Of a DNA stretch of 64,000 bases, positions 8,570-17,508 are shown in pieces (positions within the stretch are counted from its first letter, which is position 1; every line of letters starts with the position of its first letter). Where the stretch lies: positions 1-64,000 of the forward strand of contig NZ_JTDB02000017.1 of the NCBI RefSeq assembly GCF_000785435.2. The letters are read 5' to 3'. The position numbers were made by a program, and so were the translations under genes. A model generated the notes under the pieces. That model was not told where the DNA came from. It did not search any database and saw nothing but the letters and a program-made list of their open reading frames with translations. Origin of the DNA: Paraburkholderia sacchari. Lineage in GTDB: Bacteria; Pseudomonadota; Gammaproteobacteria; Burkholderiales; Burkholderiaceae.

Positions 8570-10023
8570 AGCGCTCGATCTCGCTGCGGCTTTCGGCGAT
8601 GTTCGCAGCGGTCTCGCTCATCGTATTCACGCTCACCGGCACGGGGCTGTTCTTGCTGATGCAGCATCAGCTCTTCAACGAGTTGCGCGAAACGCTCGAC
8701 GCGCGGGCGCGCATCGCGGGCCTGATCGTTACGCACGCATCGGATGTGAAGAAGTGGGCGTTCGTGCAGGAGAAACTTCACGACCTCTCGCCCGCGGACA
8801 GCCGCATGCACTACTACGTGGAAGCGGCCGATCCGCGCTTTCGCTTCGGCGCGCCCATCGCCGGCAAGATCACCGGAGATGTCGGGCCGAACTATCGGCT
8901 CGTGCGGCCGGCGGGCTACAACTACGACTTGATCGTCACGAGCATGACGCTCCCCGCGAACGGCGAGCGCCCCGAAGTGAAGCTCGTGGTGGCGAGCGAT
9001 TGCATGCGCACGGAAAGCATGTTGAGGCGCTTTGGCATCGCGCTTGGCGTGCTGATCGTGCTTTCGACCATTGCAGTGGCGCTGCTGAGTCGCGCCGTTA
9101 CGCGCTTCGGTCTCGCGCCGCTTACGCGGCTCTCTCGCGAGGCGGCGCAACTGAGCCCCTCGAACCGTCGCCAGCGGCTGCATGCCGGCGAATTGCCCAA
9201 AGAATTGCATGAACTGGCCACTTCATTCAATGGTGCGCTGGAGCGGCTCGACAAGGCCTACGATCGCCTCGAATCGTTCAACGCCGACGTCGCGCACGAA
9301 CTGCGCACGCCCGTGAGCATCCTGATCGGCCAGACCCAGGTGGCGCTCACGCGCGACCGCTCGGTCGTGCAGTTGCAGCAGACGCTGCAATCCAATCTTG
9401 AGGAATTCGAACGATTGCGCGTGATCGTCAACGACATGCTGTTCCTGTCGCGCAGCGATCGCGGCGAGCGCGCGACCGAGCTTACGGAGGTTTCGCTGCG
9501 CGCCGAGGTCGAGCGCATGCTGGAGTTCCTGGAGATCCCGCTGGAAGAGGCGCAGTTGAGCGTACAGGTGCGAGGCGATGCGCACGCGTGGGTGAATACC
9601 TCGCTGATCGGCCGCGCCATGAGCAATCTGTTCGTGAACGCGATCCAGCACTCGCCACCCGGAACCGTGCTGCAGTCGACTATCGCGCCGCAGAATGGCC
9701 ATGTGGAAATCGCCGTGTCGAATCCTGGCGAGCCGCTCGACCCCGTGGTGCGCGAACATATTTTCGACCGCTTCTACCGCATTCAGGAAGCGCGCTCGAA
9801 TAGCCACGAGAACCACGGCCTCGGGCTTTCCATCGTCAAGGCGGTGGCCGAGATGCACGGCGGTACGGTATTCGTGCGCAGTGCGAACGGTGTCAATACG
9901 TTTGGCTTCTCGGTGGCCGCGCATGTGGGTGCAGCGCTGGGCGACGCGGCGGCTAATGCGTCCGTTGCGCCCGATGCCGCGCGCCAGGGGCGCGCGGGGC
10001 TGCCGTTGCACGTGTCGCCGTGA
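8566..10023 (+). CDS. Heavy-metal-sensor-type histidine kinase
   Basis: A 485-residue membrane histidine kinase. Helix 1 (about residues 10-32), a periplasmic sensor of about 130 residues, helix 2 (about 160-182, GVLIVLSTIAVALLSRAV) and HAMP are followed by a DHp domain with His244 in VAHELRTP. The ATPase domain carries the N-box (NLFVNAIQHS), the F-box (IFDRFYR) and HGLGLSIV. The layout and HAMP/DHp wording match the CusS/CzcS/IrlS family that senses metal ions in the periplasm. It overlaps the response-regulator stop by four bases. The last 40 residues after the kinase core are Ala-rich and uninformative. Confidence 0.92.
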   Translation: MKRSISLRLSAMFAAVSLIVFTLTGTGLFLLMQHQLFNELRETLDARARIAGLIVTHASDVKKWAFVQEKLHDLSPADSRMHYYVEAADPRFRFGAPIAGKITGDVGPNYRLVRPAGYNYDLIVTSMTLPANGERPEVKLVVASDCMRTESMLRRFGIALGVLIVLSTIAVALLSRAVTRFGLAPLTRLSREAAQLSPSNRRQRLHAGELPKELHELATSFNGALERLDKAYDRLESFNADVAHELRTPVSILIGQTQVALTRDRSVVQLQQTLQSNLEEFERLRVIVNDMLFLSRSDRGERATELTEVSLRAEVERMLEFLEIPLEEAQLSVQVRGDAHAWVNTSLIGRAMSNLFVNAIQHSPPGTVLQSTIAPQNGHVEIAVSNPGEPLDPVVREHIFDRFYRIQEARSNSHENHGLGLSIVKAVAEMHGGTVFVRSANGVNTFGFSVAAHVGAALGDAAANASVAPDAARQGRAGLPLHVSP

Positions 10024-10069
10024 GCAAGTGCAGCGCCGTTTCGCGCCGCCAGACGTTAGACGTCAGGCG

Positions 10070-11164
10070 CTAGACCGGATCGTCGTCCGCCGGCTGACTG
10101 TCGACGCGGTCGTGGTGGTGCTGGTCGCGGCGCAGCAGGTCCCAGCAACTGATGAAGAGCGCGGCAATCAGCGGCCCGATCACGAAGCCGTTGATGCCCA
10201 TTAGCGAGATGCCGCCCAGCGTCGAAATCAGTACGACCCAGTCGGGCAGGCGTGTGTCCTTGCCCACCAGCACGGGCCGCAGCACATTGTCCACGGTGCC
10301 GATCACGAGCGTGCCGAACAGCGTGAGGCCGATGCCCTTCGCGATTGCGCCTGTCGAGATGAAGTAGAGCGCAATGGGCACCCACACGAGCGCCGCGCCT
10401 ACCGCCGGCAGCAGCGACAGCAGCATCATCACGAAGCCCCACAGCAGCGCGCCCTGAATCCCGAGCACCCAGAGCGCGATGCCGCCCAGTGCGCCCTGCA
10501 CGAACGCCACGGCCACATTGCCCTTCACGGTCGCGCGGATCACGGTCGTGAACTTGCGGATCAGATGCTGCTTGTGCGATTCGTCGAGCGGAATGGCGTC
10601 GCGCACGAGCCGGGAAATTTCTCGGCCATCGCGCACGAGGAAGAAGAACATGTAGAGCATCACGCAGAAGCTCACCATGAACTGCACCGTGATTTGCCCG
10701 ACGCTTAGCGCGCGCGTGGCGATGAACTGGCTGATTTGCGCGGCGCCTGCGGAAAGGCGCTGCTGAAGGCCGGGCAGGTCCATCAGGTCGTAGCGTGCGA
10801 GCAGATTTTGCAGCGACTGCGGCAGCGCATGCACGATCTGGCTGAAGTACGCGCCGAAGTCGAGACTGCCCGAGCGCACCTGCGCATAGGCGTAGCTCAC
10901 CTGCTGTATCAACGTGCCCGCCACGAGCGTGAGCGGGAAGATCACGATGACCAGACAGATCGTCAGCGTGATGAGCGCGGCGAGATTGCGCCGCCGCCCG
11001 AGGCGCGCAACGATGCGGCGCTGCACGGGCTGGAAGATCAGCGCGAGTATCGCGCCCCACATCACGGTGCTGAAAAACGGCGCGAGTACGAAGCACAGCG
11101 CAATCGAGACGACGAAGAGCAACAGATAGAACGCGGTCTGGTGGAGGTGCTTGTTGCCATCCAT
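10070..11164 (-). CDS. AI-2E-family (PerM-like) transporter
   Basis: A 364-residue integral membrane protein of the AI-2E/TqsA/PerM family. A hydrophobic helical pair at the N-terminus (YLLLFVVSIALCFVLAPFF and WGAILALIFQPV) and another helix at about 60-85 precede a long amphipathic region. A C-terminal cluster of helices contains the family-typical GGIALWVLGIQGALLWGFVMM and PAVGAALVWVPIALY. Members export autoinducer-2 or act as ion/H+ exchangers; which applies is not readable here. I start at ATG 11164, since the longer frame overlaps the upstream metallophosphoesterase gene. The two genes are on the same strand, 31 bp apart, and probably cotranscribed. Confidence 0.9.
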   Translation of the reverse strand: MDGNKHLHQTAFYLLLFVVSIALCFVLAPFFSTVMWGAILALIFQPVQRRIVARLGRRRNLAALITLTICLVIVIFPLTLVAGTLIQQVSYAYAQVRSGSLDFGAYFSQIVHALPQSLQNLLARYDLMDLPGLQQRLSAGAAQISQFIATRALSVGQITVQFMVSFCVMLYMFFFLVRDGREISRLVRDAIPLDESHKQHLIRKFTTVIRATVKGNVAVAFVQGALGGIALWVLGIQGALLWGFVMMLLSLLPAVGAALVWVPIALYFISTGAIAKGIGLTLFGTLVIGTVDNVLRPVLVGKDTRLPDWVVLISTLGGISLMGINGFVIGPLIAALFISCWDLLRRDQHHHDRVDSQPADDDPV

Positions 11165-11195
11165 GAGCAGTGAATTCCTTGTGTTCCAGTCAGGC

Positions 11196-12353
11196 TCAGC
11201 GAACGCCGACGAGCCGCACGCGCGTGATTTCCGAAGGTGCGCCGAGCCGCTTGGGCGGCCCCCAGTAGCCCGTGCCGCGGCTCGTGTAGACCCACAGGCT
11301 GCCGAGCTTTTCGAGGCCGGCCGTGAACGGCTGCTGCAGCCGCACGAGAAAATTCCACGGGAAAATCTGCCCGCCGTGCGTGTGGCCCGACAACTGCAGC
11401 GTGTAGCCCGCATCGGCGGCGGCATGCGCGGTGCGCGGCTGATGGGCGAGCAGGACGCGTATGTTCACTTCTGCCGGCGCGCCGCGCAAGGCGCCCTGCG
11501 GATCGCTGCGATGCGCGGGATCGAAGTTGCCGCCGGTGTAGTCGGTCACGCCCGCGAGCACGAGGCGCGCGTCGCCGTGCTCGATCACCACATGCTGGTT
11601 CATCAGCACCGTGAGGCCGATGCGCCGGAACTCGGCGACCCACGCATCGGCGCCCGAGTAGTACTCGTGATTGCCCGTGACGAGAAAGACGCCGTGACTC
11701 GCCGCGAGCCTGCCGAGCGGCGCGGTGTGATTCGAGAGGTGCTGCACGCTGCCGTCCACGACATCGCCCGTGATGGCGACCACGTCGGCGTCGAGCTGGT
11801 TCACGGCGCGCACGATCGCATCCACGTAGTCGTGCTTGATGGTGGGCCCGACGTGGATGTCGCTCAACTGCACGATCGTGAAGCCGTCGAGCGCGGCGGG
11901 CAGCCCGCGTATCGGCACGTCGACGTCGCGCACGCGCGCGCGCCGCCGCGCGTTGAAAAAGCCGAATGCGCTGGAGCAGAACGCGAGCGCGACGACGGCG
12001 GCGGCGCTGCCCGTGCGCCAGTGCGCGAGATCGATGCTGTGCGGCCAGATCGAATCGATGGTCATGAGCGAGGCGAGCACGAGATCGCGCGCGATCGTCA
12101 GCATGAGCAGCGACGAGAAAAATCCCATCGCGAGCATGCCGGTCCATGCGAGGCGGTCGCCGAGCGGCTGGCGCTTGAAGCGGCGCGCGAGCATGCCGGG
12201 CGGAATCACCACCACGGAAAGCACGAGCCACAGCACGGCGAGCCACTTGCCCGCGGCGGGCACGGGCAGGTCGGGAATCAGCCGGAAGCCGACATAGACG
12301 TGCAATAGGACGCCTATGGAAATGAAGCGGAGCAGAAACGAAAGTCGGGGCAT
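11196..12353 (-). CDS. Membrane-anchored metallophosphoesterase (YaeI-like)
   Basis: A 385-residue protein with about four N-terminal membrane helices (residues 1-125) and a calcineurin-like phosphoesterase domain. The metal ligands appear in the usual order: QLSDIHVGP, TGDVVDG, VTGNHEYYSG, then LLAHQP and LSGHTHGGQIFP. This matches the YaeI/YkuE branch, dimetal phosphoesterases acting near lipids such as UDP-diacylglucosamine-type substrates. ATG 12353 gives a natural membrane start (MPRLSFLLRF), though I see no strong Shine-Dalgarno. It lies just upstream of the AI-2E-type gene. Confidence 0.9.
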   Translation of the reverse strand: MPRLSFLLRFISIGVLLHVYVGFRLIPDLPVPAAGKWLAVLWLVLSVVVIPPGMLARRFKRQPLGDRLAWTGMLAMGFFSSLLMLTIARDLVLASLMTIDSIWPHSIDLAHWRTGSAAAVVALAFCSSAFGFFNARRRARVRDVDVPIRGLPAALDGFTIVQLSDIHVGPTIKHDYVDAIVRAVNQLDADVVAITGDVVDGSVQHLSNHTAPLGRLAASHGVFLVTGNHEYYSGADAWVAEFRRIGLTVLMNQHVVIEHGDARLVLAGVTDYTGGNFDPAHRSDPQGALRGAPAEVNIRVLLAHQPRTAHAAADAGYTLQLSGHTHGGQIFPWNFLVRLQQPFTAGLEKLGSLWVYTSRGTGYWGPPKRLGAPSEITRVRLVGVR

Positions 12354-12810
12354 GTCGGGCCAATACGTGGCGCAGGTAAGCAGCGCTAGTAACCAGGTTG
12401 GACATCTCAGTCCCACGGAGCGGCAGGCGCGGACACCCGCTGCGCTGCAGCGCGCGGCTGGCAGCGCGGATCGCATGGCCCGCACCACGGTTTGTGCGGA
12501 CGCGCCGCTCGTGCAATCGTCGCATTTTACCGGCAGCGCAGGGTTCGTGCCGGAGTGTGGCGGGGCTCAGTGCGGCGTTACAGGGCGCGACATAGGCGCA
12601 TTGCAGCAACGCGCATCGCAGGCATGCGCGACAGTCCGGCGAGTCGAGTGTGGCGCTGCGGCATAACCCTGGATTGCCAACCTCGGGCTGCCGTCGCACT
12701 ATTTTCTCGAGGGCCCGTGAATGCTATTAAACGTTCATTGAAGTGGCCTGATCGATGGACTATGCTCGAATCGAGGCCCGCGCGGTTTCGGGCGCTCTGG
12801 GGAGACGGTC
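12354..12810. other. Intergenic region, no gene recognised
   Basis: This 457-bp gap between divergent genes holds the promoters of the metallophosphoesterase gene (minus) and the small-membrane-protein/alkB pair (plus). Open frames exist on both strands but have the composition of high-G+C noise. I see no terminator, repeat or RNA gene. Confidence 0.5.
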
Positions 12811-13134
12811 ATGAAAATTACCAGGCCGAACGTGCAAGGGCTTCATGGTCATCATGTGGGTCGCGAGGGTAGTCACGTCATGCTGCCGATGGTCGTGCTG
12901 TCGATCATGGCCGTGGCGCTGTATTTCGCGGTGCGGCGCGTCGACATCCTCGAACTCGGCCGCAGCGCGCTATTCGACGTCGTGATGGTATTCGTCGCGC
13001 TGGGCATCGCTGGGCTCTTCGGCGTGGCGGGGGCGTGGCTGCGCTCGCGCACGACCGATGAATCGCCCGAAGGCTTTTGTTTCGTCGGCGCGCTCATTGG
13101 CGCGGTGGTGTTCTATATCGCGCTGTTGACCTGA
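12811..13134 (+). CDS. Small membrane protein, function unknown
   Basis: A 107-residue protein with a polar N-terminus of about 24 residues and three predicted membrane helices (about 25-42 VMLPMVVLSIMAVALYFAV, 53-74 FDVVMVFVALGIAGLFGVAGAW, 88-105 CFVGALIGAVVFYIALL). GGGGAG at 12799-12804 supports ATG 12811. The stop codon TGA at 13132 is part of the Shine-Dalgarno TGAGG of the following alkB gene, so the two are likely cotranscribed and coupled. I do not recognise the family. Confidence 0.8.
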   Translation: MKITRPNVQGLHGHHVGREGSHVMLPMVVLSIMAVALYFAVRRVDILELGRSALFDVVMVFVALGIAGLFGVAGAWLRSRTTDESPEGFCFVGALIGAVVFYIALLT

Positions 13135-13139
13135 GGCCG

Positions 13140-13739
13140 ATGTTCGATCTCTTCGACGATACTCCGCAACCCGACGTCGACTGGCATCCCGCGTGGCTCG
13201 CGCCCACGGCGGCGGCCGAGTGGCTTGCGCGCATCGTCGCCGAAACTGACTGGCGCCAGGAGCGCATCCGCACGCCGGGCGGCTGGGTCGACCAGCCGCG
13301 GTTGACTGCATGGCAGGGCGACCCCGGCGCCGTCTATGTTTATTCGGGAATCCGCAATGTGCCGCAGCCGTGGACGCCGGCCGTGGCCGAACTGCGCGAC
13401 GCGATTGCCGGGCTTTGCGGCGCGCGCTTCAACAGCGTGCTGCTCAACCGCTACCGCACCGGCACCGACAGCATGGGCTGGCACGCCGACCACGAACCTG
13501 AGCTCGGCCCGGAGCCCGTGATTGCCTCGCTGAGCCTCGGCGCAACGCGGCGCTTCGACCTGCGCCACAACGCGACTGGCGTGACGCGCTCGTTCCAGCT
13601 GGTGGGCGGCAGTCTGCTCGTGATGCGCGGCAAGACGCAGGCGCAGTGGCGTCACCGGGTGCCCAAAGAACCCGCAGTCGGCGGCGAGCGGGTGAACCTG
13701 ACGTTTCGCGTGGTGATGCCGGAATTGCGCAAGAAGTAG
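13140..13739 (+). CDS. alkB: AlkB-like 2-oxoglutarate/Fe(II) dioxygenase (DNA repair)
   Basis: A 199-residue oxygenase that repairs alkylated bases (1-methyladenine, 3-methylcytosine) by oxidative demethylation. The iron ligands are His115 and Asp117 in WHADHE and His172 in WRHRVP. The 2-oxoglutarate anchor is in RVNLTFR near the C-terminus, and the substrate-region NRYRTGTDSMGWH is typical. The family resemblance is to the bacterial/plant ALKBH2-like branch, shorter than E. coli AlkB. The start at 13140 uses the GAGG formed by the preceding stop codon. No Ada box or other repair gene adjoins it. Confidence 0.9.
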   Translation: MFDLFDDTPQPDVDWHPAWLAPTAAAEWLARIVAETDWRQERIRTPGGWVDQPRLTAWQGDPGAVYVYSGIRNVPQPWTPAVAELRDAIAGLCGARFNSVLLNRYRTGTDSMGWHADHEPELGPEPVIASLSLGATRRFDLRHNATGVTRSFQLVGGSLLVMRGKTQAQWRHRVPKEPAVGGERVNLTFRVVMPELRKK

Positions 13740-13829
13740 GGGTGTTGGCGTATTTTGCATGGAGTTGCATGCGGCTTCGCCGAAATTTTGCTCTGTCAGA
13801 GAATGCCGCGCTAAAAATCAAATTCAACT

Positions 13830-13841
13830 TTATGCGCATAA
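13830..13841. repeat. 12-bp perfect palindrome between convergent genes
   Basis: TTATGCGCATAA lies in an A/T-rich stretch between the convergent ends of alkB and mdcH. It could be a protein site or part of a weak terminator; no U tract or longer stem is present. Confidence 0.35.
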
Positions 13842-13885
13842 ATATTTTATTCGCCGACTGACAGCCGCAGACAGCCTGATCGCCC

Positions 13886-14827
13886 TTAATCCACGCCCAG
13901 TCGCCGCCGCACCGTAGCCGCGAGCCGGTCGAGCGGCAGCGTGGCCGCGCTCAATGCCGCGACTTCCGGGTAATGCTCGCGGGCGATGTCGGTGAGCACC
14001 TGGCCTGGCGGCGCCTCGACCAGCACGGTCGCCCCCGATTCGATCATGACCGTGAGCGCGTCGTACCAGCGCACCGTGTAGCGCATGTTGGTGGCGAGGT
14101 CGGCGCGAATCGCATCGCCGTCATGGAGCGGTCGGCCGCCGCGATTGTCGACGTAGACGCCTTCGGGCGAGCGAAACGGAATGTCGCGTGACCACGCCAC
14201 GAGTTGTTCGGTGGCATCGGCTAATAGTTCGCAATGCGAAGGAACGGAAACCGTTAGCCGTTGCACTTTACGTGCGCCCGCAGCGAGCGCGCGCGTGGCG
14301 AACGCTTCGAGCGCGGCGTCGGCGCCCGCCACGACGATCTGCCGTGGTGCGTTGACGTTGGCCACATAGATTTGCGCGTCGCTGGCCCGCGCGGGTGCGT
14401 TTGTGTTGGCAAGCGCTTCCACCTGCGTCTCGCTGAGCCCCGAGACCGCCGCGAGGCCATAGCCCGACGGGCACGCGGCTTCCATCAGCTCGGCGCGCTT
14501 TTTCACCATGCGCAGGGCGTCGGCGAAGTCGAGCGCGCCGCAGCATACGGCGGCAGGATAAGCACCCACCGAAAGGCCTGCGCTGAACTGCGGCGTCAAT
14601 CCCGCCATGGCGAGCGCGCGAGCGTGCGCCACGCCAGCCACCACAAGACCGATTTGCACTGCGACTGTGGATTGCAGCGCTTGCACGCTATCGAGCGCGA
14701 GAATGTCGATGCCGAGTGTCGCCGAAGCTTCGTCGAGCGTGGCGCGCACGACCTCGTGCTCGGCCAGCCGGTGCAGGAAACCGGGGCTTTGCGCACCTTG
14801 GCCGGGAAAGAGGCAGGCGAGACTCAT
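13886..14827 (-). CDS. mdcH: Malonate decarboxylase epsilon subunit (malonyl-CoA:ACP transacylase)
   Basis: A 313-residue acyltransferase that loads malonyl from malonyl-CoA onto the activated acyl carrier protein of malonate decarboxylase. It has the FabD fold: LFPGQGAQSPG at the N-terminus, the nucleophile Ser86 in GLSVG, and the catalytic His region SVPSHCELL. It is the last gene of the mdc operon. Its ATG overlaps the mdcG stop (ATGA), so I start at 14827 rather than at the ATG 12 bases further upstream. Confidence 0.93.
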   Translation of the reverse strand: MSLACLFPGQGAQSPGFLHRLAEHEVVRATLDEASATLGIDILALDSVQALQSTVAVQIGLVVAGVAHARALAMAGLTPQFSAGLSVGAYPAAVCCGALDFADALRMVKKRAELMEAACPSGYGLAAVSGLSETQVEALANTNAPARASDAQIYVANVNAPRQIVVAGADAALEAFATRALAAGARKVQRLTVSVPSHCELLADATEQLVAWSRDIPFRSPEGVYVDNRGGRPLHDGDAIRADLATNMRYTVRWYDALTVMIESGATVLVEAPPGQVLTDIAREHYPEVAALSAATLPLDRLAATVRRRLGVD

Positions 14828-15510
14828 GACGTTCGCCACGGATCGGCGACTAGGCGTGCGCCATCGCGCGCGCGAGCGAGCACGCGCGTCTTGCCAGACG
14901 ACAACTGCACGAGTTCGGCGAGCGCAACGCCGCCCGCCGGTGTTTCCAACTGAGCGTCCACGCGTGTACCGGCGTGCTGCGCGGCGCGTGCGAGCGTAGC
15001 GGCGAGCGCCTCTATCGTCGCCATATTCCTGCGCTGGGGCATGCGGATCAGCAGGTCGAGATCACTGGATTCGGTGAGCGTGGGGACTTGCGTGGCCAAT
15101 TCGAACCCGGCGCTGCCGGTTGGTCCCCAGACGAAGTCGCGCAGCGGGCCTGGGGTCTCGCGCAACAACGCGAGAGCTGCGAATGCCGCAAGCGCGATGC
15201 GCGCAGACGAAGGCTCAATCGCGAGCAGCGATTCGGGTGATGCAATCGATTCGATATCCTCAACGTTGATCCACGTGCCAAAGCGTTCGGCACGCGAGCC
15301 GCCGCGCAGGCCCGCCGCCACGAAGCCCGATGCCGCCTGGGCGCGGCGCACAACGGCGAACGGCGCGCGGGCGAAGGCTTCGCGCACCCAGGCGGGCTCG
15401 TCTTGCACGGGCGTGAGGCGCGCGAGCCGCAGCAGATCGTGCGGGCGCCAGCACGCGTCGTCCGTGCGTGGCCCGTCGGGCGCGAGCGGCGGTGCGGCGC
15501 ACACTCGCAT
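14824..15510 (-). CDS. mdcG: Malonate decarboxylase holo-ACP synthase (phosphoribosyl-dephospho-CoA transferase)
   Basis: A 228-residue nucleotidyltransferase that attaches the triphosphoribosyl-dephospho-CoA prosthetic group to the MdcC acyl carrier protein. The nucleotidyltransferase signature is SSDLDLLIRMP with two aspartates. N-terminal HDLLRL and SGFVAAGLRG blocks are family-like. It overlaps mdcE by one base (TGATG) and mdcH by ATGA, so the operon is translationally coupled throughout. Confidence 0.92.
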   Translation of the reverse strand: MRVCAAPPLAPDGPRTDDACWRPHDLLRLARLTPVQDEPAWVREAFARAPFAVVRRAQAASGFVAAGLRGGSRAERFGTWINVEDIESIASPESLLAIEPSSARIALAAFAALALLRETPGPLRDFVWGPTGSAGFELATQVPTLTESSDLDLLIRMPQRRNMATIEALAATLARAAQHAGTRVDAQLETPAGGVALAELVQLSSGKTRVLARARDGARLVADPWRTS

Positions 15511-16331
15511 CAGCTAGCGTCCCACTGTTGCGCGAGCCGCTTGCGCACTTCGATCGACGCCGCGCGCGTGCGTTGCGCCGCTTCACCCTGAAGACGATGC
15601 GCGAGACCGCTGCGGTCCGCGCGCGCCTCGCGCACCCCGCGCGCAAGTACCTCGCGCACGCGCGCGATTTGCGCGTCGTCCGGTGCATCGGCGTCGACGC
15701 CCGCGATCAATTCGTCGAGCAGCCCGAGCTTCGCGAACGAGGCCATCGAGTACGACATCGGCACGATCTTCTCGCCGAGTGCGTCGAGGTCTTCGACACT
15801 GCGCCGCGTGACGCGCGCCGCCGCTTCCTTGCCCATCGCGTGCACCATCGTGCCGGGCGCATCGAGTGCGACGATGCGATTCGCCTGATAGCCGTGCGCG
15901 AGGAACGCACCCGACATGGCGGGGCCGACGATCAGCGCCACCACGGGATGCCCCGCGAGGCGCGCGCTCGCATAGGCGTCCACAGCGGCCGCGCAGGCGA
16001 GGTGGATGCCGAGCATCTCTTCGCGATAGCCGTAGGCCTGGCTCTTCACGTCGACGATCGCGACGATCGGGCGGTGCGTACTGCGGGCGGCGTCTTCGTC
16101 GATCGCGCCGCGCACGGCTTGCGCGAGACGCCAGCCCTGTTCGAGGCCCACGACGTTGTCGCGCGCGCGGGGGAATCGGTTATCGGGATCGGGCGCGACT
16201 GTGATGAAGCGCGCTGTCTCGCCGTCGAGCGGCGCATCGGCATAGGGCACGCACGGCGCACTCGCATCGTTCGGCGCACCCGCGAGTGCGCGCAGCCACA
16301 GCGCGCCCCGGCTCAAGTTCGTATCGCTCAT
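15510..16331 (-). CDS. mdcE: Malonate decarboxylase gamma subunit
   Basis: A 273-residue carboxytransferase-fold protein that forms the MdcD-MdcE heterodimer decarboxylating malonyl-S-ACP to acetyl-S-ACP. The oxyanion-hole region GHPVVALIVGPAMSGAFL and DAPGTMVHAMGKEAAARV are as in MdcE proteins. ATG 16331 overlaps the mdcD stop (ATGA). Some members of the family fuse MdcD and MdcE; here they are separate. Confidence is high because all operon neighbours fit. Confidence 0.93.
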   Translation of the reverse strand: MSDTNLSRGALWLRALAGAPNDASAPCVPYADAPLDGETARFITVAPDPDNRFPRARDNVVGLEQGWRLAQAVRGAIDEDAARSTHRPIVAIVDVKSQAYGYREEMLGIHLACAAAVDAYASARLAGHPVVALIVGPAMSGAFLAHGYQANRIVALDAPGTMVHAMGKEAAARVTRRSVEDLDALGEKIVPMSYSMASFAKLGLLDELIAGVDADAPDDAQIARVREVLARGVREARADRSGLAHRLQGEAAQRTRAASIEVRKRLAQQWDAS

Positions 16332-17197
16332 GCGGGCTCTCCGTGTGGTTGGGGCGATGGCGTTTCGAACATCGTGCCCATCGTGCCGGGCGCGACGCTG
16401 GCGGGATCGACCTGCGCGAGCTTCGCCAGCGTGGCGTCGACCTGCTCGGTGCGGTGCGCTTGCGGTATGCCGCGTGCGAATGCGGCGCGCACGGCGGCGC
16501 GCACGTCGTCGACGGCGTCGTCTACGAGCGCATCGGCATAACCGGTGCGCGCGCGCTGCTCGCCGCCGATCAACTGCCACACGTGGCGGCGGTCGCTCGA
16601 ATCGAGTTCCTCGATACCGGCTTCCTGCTCGATCACTTCGGGGCCGTTCATGCCCAAGCGTCCTTGCTTCGTCATCACGAGCGACGAGCACAGCGCCGCC
16701 GCGAGCGACATGCCGCCGAAGCAGCCGACCATCCCCGCAATCACGCCGACTACGGGCACGTGGCGGCGCAGCGCGACGATGGCCGACTGGATCTCGGCGA
16801 TCACGGCGAGGCCGAGATTGGCTTCCTGCAAACGCACGCCGCCGGTCTCGAACAGCACCACGGGGCGCACGATCTTGCCGCGTTCGCAGTCGGCGAGCGC
16901 GAGTTCGAGCGCGGCGGCGATCTTGCTGCCCGACACCTCGCCTATGCTGCCGCCCTGGAACGCCGATTCGATCGCGCAGACCACGGCGGGCTTGCCGTCG
17001 AGTGTGCCGCGCGCGATCACGGCGCCGTCGTCGGCCTGGCAGACGATGCCCTGCAGCGGCAGCCAGGGCGACTCGATGCGGTCGAACGGGCCGAGCAGTT
17101 CACGGAAGCTGCCTTTGTCGAGCACGGCGGCGGCGCGCTCGCGCGCGGAGAGTTCGATGAAGCTCTCGCGCAGCAGGGTTGAGATGCCTGCGCTCAT
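16328..17197 (-). CDS. mdcD: Malonate decarboxylase beta subunit
   Basis: A 289-residue carboxytransferase-fold subunit that pairs with MdcE for the decarboxylation step. The CoA/ACP-binding half shows SAFQGGSIGEVSGSKI and VLFETGGVRLQEANLGL, and the second half VVGVIAGMVGCFGGMSLAAAL. A Ser/Pro/Thr-rich tail of about 20 residues follows. Its start overlaps the mdcC stop by four bases (17194-17197) and its stop overlaps mdcE. Confidence 0.93.
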   Translation of the reverse strand: MSAGISTLLRESFIELSARERAAAVLDKGSFRELLGPFDRIESPWLPLQGIVCQADDGAVIARGTLDGKPAVVCAIESAFQGGSIGEVSGSKIAAALELALADCERGKIVRPVVLFETGGVRLQEANLGLAVIAEIQSAIVALRRHVPVVGVIAGMVGCFGGMSLAAALCSSLVMTKQGRLGMNGPEVIEQEAGIEELDSSDRRHVWQLIGGEQRARTGYADALVDDAVDDVRAAVRAAFARGIPQAHRTEQVDATLAKLAQVDPASVAPGTMGTMFETPSPQPHGEPA

Positions 17198-17508
17198 GCT
17201 TTGCCTCCTTGCACGCTGTCCTGCGCGGCTTCCACGGCTTCCGCGAGGCGCAGCGCCACTACGCCGGGCGTCGCGCCGAAGTCGTTGATCTCGATGAGCG
17301 CTGCGCCGTCGTAGCGCGTGAAGAAGCGGTCGAGCACGCTCTTCCAGATGTGGCCGTAGCCATCCACGCTCGTGTGCACGACCACGCGCGCTTGCATGTC
17401 GCCGGCGGGCTGCAGCAACACTTCGAGATCGCCCGAGCCCACCACGCCCACATGGGCGCGCGTCGTCACGGCGCGCCGCGCCGGATAGTCGAATGTCAGT
17501 TGTTCCAT
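17194..17508 (-). CDS. mdcC: Malonate decarboxylase acyl carrier protein (delta subunit)
   Basis: A 104-residue acyl carrier protein that carries the triphosphoribosyl-dephospho-CoA group and shuttles acetyl/malonyl thioesters. The attachment residue is Ser25 in VVGSGDLEVLL, the conserved MdcC/CitD-like motif. The start at 17508 overlaps the 3' end of mdcB by 13 bases. The size and motif fit the family exactly. Confidence 0.93.
   Translation of the reverse strand: MEQLTFDYPARRAVTTRAHVGVVGSGDLEVLLQPAGDMQARVVVHTSVDGYGHIWKSVLDRFFTRYDGAALIEINDFGATPGVVALRLAEAVEAAQDSVQGGKA

Noticed and set aside
11062..12699. A 545-codon minus-strand ORF over the metallophosphoesterase gene
   Set aside because: It is a different frame of the same DNA, Arg-rich, with no domain; the 11196-12353 frame has all the phosphoesterase motifs.
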